In this document: positions 52,809 through 61,424 of the stretch, one piece after another
Layout: the number at the start of each line of letters is the position of its first letter
Numbering within the stretch: the stretch's first letter is position 1
NCBI GenBank assembly: GCA_016342285.1
Contig: JAEINQ010000004.1
Span: 1 to 64,000, forward strand
Length of the DNA: 64,000 bases
From: Desulfobacterales bacterium
GTDB lineage: Bacteria; Desulfobacterota; Desulfobacteria; Desulfobacterales; JAEINQ01
Direction: 5' to 3'
Made by a program: the position numbers and the translations under genes
The notes under the pieces: model-generated
Told to the model about the DNA's origin: nothing
What the model saw: the letters and a program-made list of their open reading frames with translations, nothing else
The model's database searches: none

Positions 52809-53141
52809 ATGGCGCCTCAGAACGGTCCGCCAAACCAAACCGTGGAAGAGGACATGCTGTTTCGCGGGGTTGTGCATCTCAATGCCGTTATTCTGGGATT
52901 GAGTCTCGGCACCCTGCTGGCACTGGGAATTTTTGTGGCTACCAACTGGCTGGTCCTCAAAGGGGGGGACCCGGTGGGGCCCCACCTTCAGCTCTTGGCC
53001 CAGTATTTTATCGGCTACAGGGTGACCTTTACCGGTAGCTTCGTCGGCCTGGTTTATGGGTTCGCCATAGGGTTCGGAAGCGGCTGGCTCATCGGCTGGA
53101 TTTACAATCGGATTGTGGTCAAAGGCAACAAAAAGTCATGA
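52809..53141 (+). CDS. Small two-TM membrane protein, paralogue of the upstream TM module
   Basis: A 110-residue protein with a short soluble N-terminus and two TM helices (about 27-50 and 73-97). The segment ATNWLVLKGGDPVGPHLQLL ... QYFIGYRVTF aligns with residues 507-560 of the preceding oxidoreductase (WLVLKGG, VGP, LLAQYF, GY.VT, VYGF shared). It has a strong ribosome site (GGGAGGG) and overlaps the next GT2 by 4 bases. A scaffold or substrate-channel role with the oxidoreductase is inferred. Confidence 0.75.
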   Translation: MAPQNGPPNQTVEEDMLFRGVVHLNAVILGLSLGTLLALGIFVATNWLVLKGGDPVGPHLQLLAQYFIGYRVTFTGSFVGLVYGFAIGFGSGWLIGWIYNRIVVKGNKKS

Positions 53142-54082
53142 GCGTCCGCCCCCCCAGAATCAGCATCGGCCTGCCGGTATACAACGGCGGACAGCACCTG
53201 CTTTTCTGCCTGGAGAGTATCCTGGGCCAGTCCTTCGAGGATTTCGAACTGATCATTTCGGACAATGCCTCAACGGACCAAACCGAGGAAATCTGTCGAA
53301 GATTCTTGAAATCCGATGCACGTATCCGGTATATACGGAATCCTTACAATCTCGGGGCCGCAGCCAATTTCAATCGGGTGACGACCCTGGCCAGAGCGCC
53401 TTACTTCAAATGGGCGGCCCATGACGACCTGCTTGCTCCGGATTTTCTGGCTCGATGCGCTGAGGTCTTGGACCGCTTTTCGGACGTGCTCCTGTGCTGC
53501 ACCCGGGTCCGGGTAATAGACAGCCATGGGGCAGTGGCATCACGGCGGATCGACGACCTGCCGGGAATCAATTCCCCCCGGCCGGAAACACGATTTGCCG
53601 AGCTCGTACTCAAGGATCATCAATGCACACCCATCTTCGGTCTCATCCGAAGAGAACCACTGGCCCGTACAAAGGGGATTGCACCTTATATCGCATCGGA
53701 CCGGGTTCTTCTTGCCGAACTGAGTCTTCGCGGGCGACTTTGGCAGATTCCCGACGAACTCTTTTTCAGCCGGGAGCATGGGGGGCGCTCCATACGGACA
53801 CTGCCCTTTCACCAAAGGGCTCATTGGTACGATCCGCGACTGGCAGGCCGACGGACCCTGCCCCACTGGCGTTTTTTTACCGAGTATGTCCGATGCATCC
53901 ACCGGCTTCCTCTTCAAGGTTGTACCCGTATGGCCTGCATGGTGCATCTGCTTCGGTGGCCGACGGTCAACCTCAACGGGCTGCGCTTGCTGTCGGACCT
54001 GGTCATCGCCGGTTTCCCGAAAACAGAGGCTTTTTTCCATGCCGCCAAGAAGCAATGGATAACAATCGATGAAACCAGGTAA
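53138..54082 (+). CDS. GT2 glycosyltransferase
   Basis: A 314-residue protein coupled by an ATGA overlap. Motifs: ISIGLPVYNGGQHLLFCLES, IISDNASTDQTEEICR, NLGAAANFNRVTTLARAPYF, KWAAHDDLLAPDFLARC (metal site), then a variable acceptor domain. No TM segments. It is typical of enzymes adding one sugar to a polysaccharide repeat unit. Confidence 0.88.
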   Translation: MSVRPPRISIGLPVYNGGQHLLFCLESILGQSFEDFELIISDNASTDQTEEICRRFLKSDARIRYIRNPYNLGAAANFNRVTTLARAPYFKWAAHDDLLAPDFLARCAEVLDRFSDVLLCCTRVRVIDSHGAVASRRIDDLPGINSPRPETRFAELVLKDHQCTPIFGLIRREPLARTKGIAPYIASDRVLLAELSLRGRLWQIPDELFFSREHGGRSIRTLPFHQRAHWYDPRLAGRRTLPHWRFFTEYVRCIHRLPLQGCTRMACMVHLLRWPTVNLNGLRLLSDLVIAGFPKTEAFFHAAKKQWITIDETR

Positions 54083-54092
54083 GCATAAAGAT

Positions 54093-54803
54093 ATGGTGGT
54101 GGTGATTCTGGCGGGGGGCACCGGGTCTAGACTGAAGGAGAAGACCCGGCAAATACCCAAGGCGCTGATCCGAATCGGCAACGAACCGATTCTGATCCAT
54201 ATTATGCGTCATTTCGCCTATTTCGGATTGACGCGATTCATTGTCGCCACGGGCTACCGGGCCGAGGCCTTTGAAGAGGCCATGGCTTCCTTTTTAAGAC
54301 AGGAATCCTGGAAAGTCACGCTGGTGGACACGGGTCCGTCCACGCATTCCGGGGGGCGGCTTCGCCGGCTCGCCCCATGGGTCAACGGTGACACGTTCAT
54401 GATGACCTGGTGTGACGGCCTGGCCGACCTGAATATCCGGTCCCTGCTGGAATTTCACCACCAACACGGACGACTGGCCACCCTGACGGCTGTTCATCCG
54501 CCATCCCCCTTCGGGTACCTGGATCTGGACCGTGACCGGGTTGTCCGGTTTTGCGAAAAACGACATGTTCGGGAAACCTGGATCAACGGCGCCTTTTTCG
54601 TATTGGAGCCCGAAGTTCTTGACTATATCGAGAACGACGACACCCCATGGGAAGAAGGGGTCCTGGAACGGCTGGCACGGAAAGGCGACCTCATGGCCTT
54701 TCGCCACCAGGGGTTCTGGCATAACATGGACACCGTTTCGGACCATTCGGCCCTGGCCGAGCTCTGGCAGTCCGACCGGGCCCCCTGGAAAATCTGGGAG
54801 TAA
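54093..54803 (+). CDS. RfbF-like sugar-1-phosphate cytidylyltransferase
   Basis: A 236-residue protein from the ATG at 54093 (a start at 54069 would add eight residues and overlap the upstream gene). Signatures: VVVILAGGTGSRLKEKTRQI, PKALIRIGNEPILIHIMRHF, MMTWCDGLADLNI, FGYLDLD, INGAFFVLEPEVLDYIEND, and FWHNMDTVSDHSALAELW. The pattern is that of glucose-1-phosphate cytidylyltransferase (RfbF), which starts CDP-sugar synthesis. The classical CDP-glucose dehydratase (RfbG) does not follow; an epimerase and C-methyltransferase-type genes do, so a branched CDP-sugar is possible. Confidence 0.85.
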   Translation: MVVVILAGGTGSRLKEKTRQIPKALIRIGNEPILIHIMRHFAYFGLTRFIVATGYRAEAFEEAMASFLRQESWKVTLVDTGPSTHSGGRLRRLAPWVNGDTFMMTWCDGLADLNIRSLLEFHHQHGRLATLTAVHPPSPFGYLDLDRDRVVRFCEKRHVRETWINGAFFVLEPEVLDYIENDDTPWEEGVLERLARKGDLMAFRHQGFWHNMDTVSDHSALAELWQSDRAPWKIWE

Positions 54804-54805
54804 CC

Positions 54806-55858
54806 ATGCGCATCATGGTCACCGGCCATAGGGGCTATATCGGAACGGTCCTGGTCCCCTTGTTATCTGCTCAGGGGCATGAGGTGGTCGGGGTGGATAG
54901 CGATCTGTACCGCGGCTGCACCTTTGGTGCGCCGATTCCCCGGATCGATCAAGGGGCTCGGGATATTCGAAGCCTTGGGCCGGCGGATTTCAGGGGTGTC
55001 CATTCGGTGATCCACCTGGCCGGCCTTTCCAATGACCCACTGGGGCTGCTGAACCCGAAATTGACCATGGCCGTCAACCACCGGGCCACCCTGACCCTGG
55101 CGGAAACAGCTCGCCAGGTAGGTGTCCGACGATTCGTGTTTGCCTCCTCGTGCAGCAATTACGGTACTTCTGGGGAAGCATGGGTAACAGAAAACTCACC
55201 CTTCAGACCGGTCACACCCTACGGCCGGGCCAAGGCCAAGGCAGAACAGGGCCTGGCCGCACTGGCCATGGAGGGTTTCAGCCCTACCTTCCTGCGTTGC
55301 GCCACGGCCTACGGCGTCTCCCCGATGCTCCGTTTCGATCTGGTACTCAACAACCTGGTGGCCTGGGCCTGCGCCACCGGACAGGTGCGGCTAAAAAGCG
55401 ACGGCATGGCCTGGCGCCCCCTGGTCCATGTGGAAGATATCGCCCTGGCCATTATTGCCGTCCTCGATGCACCAGCCGACCGTGTACATAACCAGGCATT
55501 CAATGTGGGCCAGACCGAAGAAAATTTCCGGGTTCGTGACCTGGCCGACATTGTAGCCCGAACAATACCCGGAACCCGAGTGGAATACGCTCCCGATGCA
55601 TCCCGCGACCAGCGGTGCTACAGGGTCGACTGCTCCTCAATCCATCGGGCCCTGCCCGGATTCAGGCCCCGGTGGAATGTTCAAAAAGGGGCGATAGAGC
55701 TCTACGAAGCGCTGCGCAGCAAAGCCATCTCCCCCGAAGATTTTGAGGGTCCGCGGTTTTCCCGGGTTGCCTGCCTGAGACGACGCATGGCCGCAGGCGA
55801 TATCGGCCCAGACCTGGAATGGCGATCCGGCGCCGGAGACCGGAGAGACGTGCCATGA
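54806..55858 (+). CDS. SDR sugar-nucleotide epimerase/dehydratase
   Basis: A 350-residue extended [21 protein letters not shown] (NAD site), [20 protein letters not shown], catalytic-type [10 protein letters not shown] (YxxxK), [29 protein letters not shown]. It overlaps the next gene by 4 bases. It is probably the dehydratase or epimerase acting on the nucleotide sugar made by the preceding cytidylyltransferase; the substrate is unproven. Confidence 0.87.
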   Translation: MRIMVTGHRGYIGTVLVPLLSAQGHEVVGVDSDLYRGCTFGAPIPRIDQGARDIRSLGPADFRGVHSVIHLAGLSNDPLGLLNPKLTMAVNHRATLTLAETARQVGVRRFVFASSCSNYGTSGEAWVTENSPFRPVTPYGRAKAKAEQGLAALAMEGFSPTFLRCATAYGVSPMLRFDLVLNNLVAWACATGQVRLKSDGMAWRPLVHVEDIALAIIAVLDAPADRVHNQAFNVGQTEENFRVRDLADIVARTIPGTRVEYAPDASRDQRCYRVDCSSIHRALPGFRPRWNVQKGAIELYEALRSKAISPEDFEGPRFSRVACLRRRMAAGDIGPDLEWRSGAGDRRDVP

Positions 55859-57087
55859 TGGTTCGAACCGAAACCGTTTGCCGGTCCTGCAGCAAGCCGC
55901 GACTCCAATCCGTCCTGACGCTCGGACATACCCCCCTGGCCGACCGCCTCATCAATCCGGCCGAGCCGGATCCGGCCGAAGAGACCGCCCCGCTCACGGT
56001 GGTCTTCTGCCCGGATTGCTCCCTGGTTCAGCTGAAAGAGACGATCAGCCCCGAAGCGATGTTCGACGACCGTTTCCCCTATTTTTCTTCCGTTATCGAG
56101 ACGGTGAAGGAAAATGCCCGGCAAAATGCAGAAGCCCTCGTGAAAACATGGGGACTGTCTTCACAATCCCTGGTGATAGAGATCGCCAGCAACGACGGGT
56201 ATCTGCTGAAACATTTCGCCGGGCAATCCATTCCGACACTCGGCATCGACCCTGCCCAAGGACCGGCAAACCGTGCCCGAAAGGCCGGCATCGAAACCCT
56301 CGATGCATTTTTCAACCTCGATCTGGCCAGGGCGCTAAAAAAGGCCGGCCGACGCGCCGATGTGGTCATCGCCAACAATGTCCTGGCCCATGTTCCGGAC
56401 CTCAACGGATTTGTATCCGGGATGAAAACCGTGCTGAAAGATGGCGGTGTGATCGTGGTGGAAGTCCCTTACGTCAAAGATCTGGTGGAAGGCGGCCAGT
56501 TCGACACCATCTACCACCAGCATCTTTGTTATTTCAGCGTCACCGCCCTGGATCGTCTGCTCAGGCGCAACGGATTACACCTGAACCGGATCGAACCCCT
56601 GGCCATCCATGGCGGTTCGATCCGGCTCTTTGCCGGGATCCGGCCGGCATCCGATGGCAGCCTGGAACGGTTTCTGGCCACTGAAGAGCAAGCGGGCATG
56701 GCGTGTGTCGACTTCTACCGGTCCCTGGCCGACAGGAGCCAACGTCTGACACGGGAACTGGTGGCCCTGCTGGATCGGTTGAAGGGCCATGGCTCCCGAA
56801 TCGCCGCATACGGTGCCGCAGCCAAAGCCTGTACCCTTCTCAACTGCTGCGGCATCGACGGCAGGCACCTCGATTACGTGGTGGATCGAAACCGGTTTAA
56901 ACACGGGCTGCGCATGGGCGGCAACCGGCTTCAAATCCTTCCAGTAGAACACCTGCTCGAAGACATGCCCGATTTCGTGCTCCTGCTGTCCTGGAACCAT
57001 GCCGATGAAATTCTGGGCCAGCAGATCGATTACCGGCGTCGTGGCGGAAAGTTCATCATCCCCGTTCCGGAGCCGGTTATCGTATGA
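55855..57087 (+). CDS. Sugar C-methyltransferase-type protein 1
   Basis: A 410-residue protein from the ATG at 55855 (ATGA overlap; GGAGAG upstream). N-terminal zinc-binding module with CRSC and CPDC (Methyltransf_13 type), central SAM-binding domain ([28 protein letters not shown]), and a C-terminal Rossmann-like domain ([19 protein letters not shown]). This three-part layout is that of dTDP/CDP-4-keto-sugar C-methyltransferases such as NovU, EvaC and TylCIII. It fits the upstream cytidylyltransferase and epimerase. Two further members follow. Confidence 0.88.
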   Translation: MMVRTETVCRSCSKPRLQSVLTLGHTPLADRLINPAEPDPAEETAPLTVVFCPDCSLVQLKETISPEAMFDDRFPYFSSVIETVKENARQNAEALVKTWGLSSQSLVIEIASNDGYLLKHFAGQSIPTLGIDPAQGPANRARKAGIETLDAFFNLDLARALKKAGRRADVVIANNVLAHVPDLNGFVSGMKTVLKDGGVIVVEVPYVKDLVEGGQFDTIYHQHLCYFSVTALDRLLRRNGLHLNRIEPLAIHGGSIRLFAGIRPASDGSLERFLATEEQAGMACVDFYRSLADRSQRLTRELVALLDRLKGHGSRIAAYGAAAKACTLLNCCGIDGRHLDYVVDRNRFKHGLRMGGNRLQILPVEHLLEDMPDFVLLLSWNHADEILGQQIDYRRRGGKFIIPVPEPVIV

Positions 57088-57098
57088 GTTGGCGAGAT

Positions 57099-57116
57099 GC
57101 CGCACCCGGGTGCGGC
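57099..57116. repeat. 18-bp perfect palindrome
   Basis: GCCGCACCCGGGTGCGGC just after the methyltransferase stop, nested inside TTGGCG...CGCCAA arms (57089-57135). No T-run of useful length follows; it may attenuate or stabilise the operon mRNA. Confidence 0.5.
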
Positions 57117-57171
57117 GGAATTGTGCCGACGCCAAAAAAACCCGTCATAGAGCCTTAGAGAGAGGACCCAC

Positions 57172-57771
57172 ATCAAACCGGCCATCGCCATTGTCCTTCA
57201 GCCCTTTGATGGGCTCTTTCCACCGGTGGAAACCTTCATCGCCCTCTGTGCCCGGGAACTGGCCGCTGAGCTGGCCGATGATTACCGGATCGTCCTCTAT
57301 GGCCCCACGCGCGGCAGGAAAAAAATTCTCCATGGCGGCCAAAAGAATTATCTTGACCGACTAAAAAATCAGATCTGCCCCCGAAGTGCCGGATCGGTCC
57401 GCTTCACCGTAGCCCTTCCCCACAAAGAGGTCTCTGAGCTTTACCGGCGAGCGGCTATCTGTATCCTTCCGTCCTTATGGAAAGAACCCTTTGGTATCCC
57501 TGCTGTGGAGGCCATGGCGGCCGGTGTGCCGGTTGTGGCTTCCAACCGAGGAGGCTTTGCCGAAACCGTCCAGACCGGTCTAACCGGGCTCCTGGTGCCC
57601 CCTGGGGATTCCGGTGAAATCGTTCGGGCCGCAGAACGCATTCTGTCCGACACGGACCTGCACCGAGGCATGTCGCTTGAATCCCAGAGGCGGGCAAGGA
57701 CTTTCTCCTGGAAAAACGTCGGGGCGGAAGCCAGGGCCCTTTACCGAATAATCATGGGCCGGGGTCGATAA
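57172..57771 (+). pseudogene. GT4 glycosyltransferase, internally deleted and lacking a normal start
   Basis: A ribosome site (GAGAGAGGA) sits five bases before an ATC codon at 57172. The frame then reads KPAIAIVLQPFDGLFPPVET, a natural GT4 N-terminus. It runs for only about 50 residues before jumping to C-domain sequence (GGQKNYLDRLK, VRFTVALPHKEVSELYRRA), then the intact donor-site region ILPSLWKEPFGIPAVEAMAAG and VVASNRGGFAETVQTGLTGL. About 150-200 residues of a normal GT4 are missing in frame. Initiation at GTG 57226 would give 181 residues. It is most likely non-functional; a minimal C-domain protein cannot be excluded. Confidence 0.7.
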
Positions 57772-57772
57772 C

Positions 57773-58879
57773 ATGGCCAGTCGAACAAGATCCGCTTTTA
57801 AGAGAAAGTTCGCCATTCTGCTGGTTCTTCTGTTGGCGGAGGCATTCTTTCCACCCTTGCCCTGCCGGGGGGAAACCGGCACCGAGGCCGACCCATTGCA
57901 CGGGATCGATCTGTGGTACGGGTCGTCCCAGACCCTGGGTCAGCCCGGCCTGGCCCAAAGCAGGTTCAATGTGCTGGGGAACATCGGTCAACCCCGCAGC
58001 GTCACTCGGATGACCTTCTCCGTCAACGGCGGCCCGGAAATTCCGCTGCATCTCGGTCCTGACCAAAGGCGCCTGGTTTCAGCCGGCGACTTCAATATCG
58101 AACTCACCCCCGCAGCCCTGTTACCGGGTGAAAACCGCCTGAGAATCTCGGCTGAAAGATCGGGGGACCCACCGCTGGTGGCCCATGCCGTGATCACCCG
58201 GGCGCCGGGAACCTGGCCCCTGCCCTATCACGTCGATTGGAAGCGGGTTCATCGGGTCCAGGAGGCCGTACAGGTGGTGGACGGCAGGTGGCGCCTGGAT
58301 TCCGACGGGCTGCGAACCCACCCCAATCACATCGGATACGACCGGGTCGTCGCCGTCGGCGAAGTCACCTGGACCGATTATGAGGTCCTCGTGGTATTCC
58401 GGGTCCACCGCATCGACCCTTCGGCCTGGGGATCAAAAATCAGCGTCGCGCCGTGGCTGGGCGTCAACCTGCGCTGGCTCGGACACACGGACCACCCGGT
58501 GATCTGCCCCCAGCCCAGATGCGGCTGGTTCCCCACCGGCGGTTCATGCAGCTACGAGTTCGGCAAGAACGATTGCAACCGGCTCAAGCTCGTCACCGGC
58601 CGATACCTGGAATCGATCCGGAGCAAATGCGCTCCGGATCTGGAACCGGATCGAAGGTATTGGATGCGGGCCCGCGTGGAAACACTCGAACAAGGGCATC
58701 TTTACCGCTTCAAATTCTGGAAAGACGGCGATCCGGAACCCGGGTCCTGGTCCCTGCAAAGCATCGCTCCGGCCATTACCCTGCCCCAGGGCGGTTTCCT
58801 GCTGGTCGCCCATCACGCGGACGTCACCTTCGGAAATCTCACGGTCACACCCCTCGGCCACAGCAAGGGGACGAGATGA
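57773..58879 (+). CDS. Exported protein of unknown function in the sugar operon
   Basis: A 368-residue protein with a signal peptide (hydrophobic core FAILLVLLLAEAFF, cleavage near residue 33). The first half is beta-rich (RMTFSVNGGPEIPL, LLPGENRLRI). The second half resembles a concanavalin/LamG-like fold (VDGRWRLDSDGL, RYWMRARVETLEQGHLYRFK, FWKDGDPEPGSW, HADVTFGNLTVTPL). Four Cys cluster at CPQPRC...CSYE...C. I do not recognise a named family. It begins two bases after the GT4 remnant and overlaps the next methyltransferase by 4 bases, so it is cotranscribed; a polysaccharide-binding role is a guess. Confidence 0.7.
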   Translation: MASRTRSAFKRKFAILLVLLLAEAFFPPLPCRGETGTEADPLHGIDLWYGSSQTLGQPGLAQSRFNVLGNIGQPRSVTRMTFSVNGGPEIPLHLGPDQRRLVSAGDFNIELTPAALLPGENRLRISAERSGDPPLVAHAVITRAPGTWPLPYHVDWKRVHRVQEAVQVVDGRWRLDSDGLRTHPNHIGYDRVVAVGEVTWTDYEVLVVFRVHRIDPSAWGSKISVAPWLGVNLRWLGHTDHPVICPQPRCGWFPTGGSCSYEFGKNDCNRLKLVTGRYLESIRSKCAPDLEPDRRYWMRARVETLEQGHLYRFKFWKDGDPEPGSWSLQSIAPAITLPQGGFLLVAHHADVTFGNLTVTPLGHSKGTR

Positions 58880-60135
58880 GCCGCAGCGCCCAGGCCACGA
58901 ATCAAGGCCCCGAAAAGGAACACCGCTGTCCGGCATGCGAGGGTCACCGATTGATCCCGTTTTACCGGGTTTCCGGCGTGCCGACCCAAAGTGTGCTGCT
59001 CCGACCGACCCGGGCGGCAGCGATCAACGCCCCCTGCGGGGACATATCGCTCCACGGATGCAGCGACTGCGGGTTTATCTTCAATCCGGCCTTTGATCCG
59101 AACACGCAGAACTACAACGTAGACTACCGCCCGAGCCAGGGGTGCTCCACGACCTTTTCACGGTTTCACCAGGACCTGGCCGGATATCTTGTGGACCGGC
59201 ATGGCCTTCACAATCGCACCGTGGTGGAAATCGGTTGCGGTCAGGGCGAGTTTCTCCAACGGGTCTGCCGTCTGGGCCAAAATCGCGGATACGGCTTCGA
59301 CCCATCCCTGGTCGAAAGGAATGAAGATGATGTCACCTTGATCAAGGATGTTTACTCGGCCAGGTACCGAGACCTGAAAGCCGACTATTTCATCTGTCAG
59401 ATGACCCTGGAGCACCTGGCCGACCCGGCCGCTCTCATCGACCTCGTCCATGATGCTGCTGGCGGCAACCCCGATGCCGTCGTTTTTTTCCAGGTGCCGG
59501 ATGTACGCCGGATCATCACTGAAACCGCTTTCTGGGACATCTACTACGAACACTGCAACTATTTCAGCCCGGGGTCCCTGGCCCGTCTGCTTCGAAGGCG
59601 GAATTTTCTTGTCCGGTCCCTCTGGACAGGCCACCAGGGGCAGTACGTGATGCTTACCGCCCAGCCTTCACGGAAACGTGCGGGTGAACCTTTGCCCGGC
59701 GAGGATACCCCGGAAGAGATGAGGCGATGGATTCAAGACTTTTCACAAGAAACGGAACTTCGTTGCAGGGACTGGAGTGATCGGTTGGCAACCATGGCCG
59801 AATCCGGCAAAGAAACCGTCCTGTGGGGGGGGGGATCCAAGGCCGTAGCCTTTTGCACCACCTTGACACTCCGGTATGAGATTAAAGGGGTGGTGGATAT
59901 CGACCCGGCCAAGGCCGGCACGTTCATCGCCGGCACCGGCCAGGAAATCGTGTCACCGGAAGCCCTGAGAGCCGCCCGGCCCGACGCGGTCATTGTCATG
60001 AACCCCATATATATGGAAGAGATCCGGGAAGAGCTTTCCCGCATGGACCTGCGGCCGGAACTGATACCGATAACGGCCAGGCCTGCCGGCCGTCTTGGCC
60101 CTAAGCCAAAATTTGAAGACGGGGAAGAGGAATAA
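58876..60135 (+). CDS. Sugar C-methyltransferase-type protein 2
   Basis: A 419-residue protein from the ATG at 58876 (ATGA overlap). Zinc module CPAC ... CSDC, SAM site VVEIGCGQGEFLQRV, YFICQMTLEHLADP, FFQVPDVRRIITETAFWDIY, YEHCNYFSPGSLARLL, and a C-terminal Rossmann-like domain ETVLWGGGSKAVAFCTTL with GVVDIDPAKAGTFIAGTGQE. Same family as the proteins at 55855 and 60138, most similar to the latter. The substrate is unknown. Confidence 0.87.
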   Translation: MSRSAQATNQGPEKEHRCPACEGHRLIPFYRVSGVPTQSVLLRPTRAAAINAPCGDISLHGCSDCGFIFNPAFDPNTQNYNVDYRPSQGCSTTFSRFHQDLAGYLVDRHGLHNRTVVEIGCGQGEFLQRVCRLGQNRGYGFDPSLVERNEDDVTLIKDVYSARYRDLKADYFICQMTLEHLADPAALIDLVHDAAGGNPDAVVFFQVPDVRRIITETAFWDIYYEHCNYFSPGSLARLLRRRNFLVRSLWTGHQGQYVMLTAQPSRKRAGEPLPGEDTPEEMRRWIQDFSQETELRCRDWSDRLATMAESGKETVLWGGGSKAVAFCTTLTLRYEIKGVVDIDPAKAGTFIAGTGQEIVSPEALRAARPDAVIVMNPIYMEEIREELSRMDLRPELIPITARPAGRLGPKPKFEDGEEE

Positions 60136-60137
60136 TC

Positions 60138-61340
60138 ATGCCGTCTTCCTCCAACCCATTGCCACATCAAGTCGCCTGTCCGGTCTGCTGGGGAAAGTCG
60201 GTGATTCCCGTCTTGCATCTGCCTGCCGTACCGGTCCTCTGCAACCGGATCTGGCCCACGCGGGAAGCCGCCCGGGACGCCCCCCGGGGCGAAATGCGCC
60301 TGGTCCAATGCCTCCAATGCGAGCATCTGTTCAACGCGGCCTTCGTCCCGGACCTGATCGACTACGGCTCGGACTACGACAATACCCTCCACGGCTCCGC
60401 CCGTTTCCGGGCCTATGCAGAAGAACTGGCAGCGGATCTCCTCCGCCGGCACAACCTTTTTGGAAAACGAATACTGGAAATCGGCTGCGGGAAAGGAGAA
60501 TTTCTCAAACTCCTCTGCCACAGGGGCAACTGTTTCGGCGTCGGACTCGATCCGGGAGGAACACCGGCCCGACCCGGGTTCGGCACCAGCGACAGGGTTT
60601 CATTCTATCAGGATTCCTTTTCGTCAAAATACGTCCGGGAGGGAGGAGTCGATCTGGTCTGCTGCCGCCATGTGCTGGAGCACCTACACCGACCTGCCGG
60701 TCTTATCCGGCGCATTCATGGGGCCGTCGATGCCCATGCGGTGGTCTTCTTTGAAGTCCCCAATACGACCCACACCCTGGTCCGGGGGGCAATCTGGGAC
60801 GTGATCTACGAACACTACAGCTATTTCACCCCGACTTCTCTTGTCCGTCTCTTTCAGAGCACCGGTTTCGACGTCACCGACCTGCGGGAATCCTTTGCCG
60901 GGCAGTTTCTCCGCATCGAGGCCCGAAAGGCCGGTCCCGGAAAGACCGGCGTCTTCCTGCCGCCGATGCCCTGCCAAGACAGTCGATTTGGCGCGACCAA
61001 GGGTTTTTCCGAACTCTTTTTTCAACGGATCGAAAAAGCGCGGCAAATCCATGAGGGGCTAAAGGCGTCAGGAAAGCACGCCGTGGTTTGGGGGGCCGGA
61101 TCCAAAGGTGTGAGTTTTCTCAATTCCCTGCCGGAGGCAACGATGATCGACGGCGTTATCGACATCAACCCTGCCAAACAGGGAGGATTCATTGCCGGCA
61201 CCGGGCATCGGATACTTGCCCCCGAAACCCTGGCCGGCCTTGGGCCCGGGATCGTTCTGGTGATGAATCCGGTCTATACCGAAGAAATCAGACAGACTAC
61301 CCTCGAAATGGGGCTCACCCTCGAGTTGATTCTCCCCTGA
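60138..61340 (+). CDS. Sugar C-methyltransferase-type protein 3
   Basis: A 400-residue protein two bases after its paralogue. Zinc module CPVC ... CLQC, SAM site ILEIGCGKGEFLKLL, VCCRHVLEHLHRPA, FFEVPNTTHTLVRGAIWDVI, YEHYSYFTPTSLVRLF, and the C-terminal domain HAVVWGAGSKGVSFLNSL with GVIDINPAKQGGFIAGTGHR. Pairing with 58876 suggests duplication followed by divergence, either for two methylation steps or as a heteromeric pair. It ends the operon, facing the convergent GT39-like genes. Confidence 0.87.
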   Translation: MPSSSNPLPHQVACPVCWGKSVIPVLHLPAVPVLCNRIWPTREAARDAPRGEMRLVQCLQCEHLFNAAFVPDLIDYGSDYDNTLHGSARFRAYAEELAADLLRRHNLFGKRILEIGCGKGEFLKLLCHRGNCFGVGLDPGGTPARPGFGTSDRVSFYQDSFSSKYVREGGVDLVCCRHVLEHLHRPAGLIRRIHGAVDAHAVVFFEVPNTTHTLVRGAIWDVIYEHYSYFTPTSLVRLFQSTGFDVTDLRESFAGQFLRIEARKAGPGKTGVFLPPMPCQDSRFGATKGFSELFFQRIEKARQIHEGLKASGKHAVVWGAGSKGVSFLNSLPEATMIDGVIDINPAKQGGFIAGTGHRILAPETLAGLGPGIVLVMNPVYTEEIRQTTLEMGLTLELILP

Positions 61341-61424
61341 AGCGGCCAATTGCCTGGAAAAACCTGCACACTGCCGGTTTGGAAATGCTTTTCCGGCAAA
61401 GGCTTTTTTTTCGGGGCAGGCCGG

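Noticed and set aside
61373..61412. Terminator between the convergent methyltransferase and GT39-like genes
   Set aside because: There is a T-run, but the best stem before it (GCCGG/CCGGC) is only 5 bp with a long loop.
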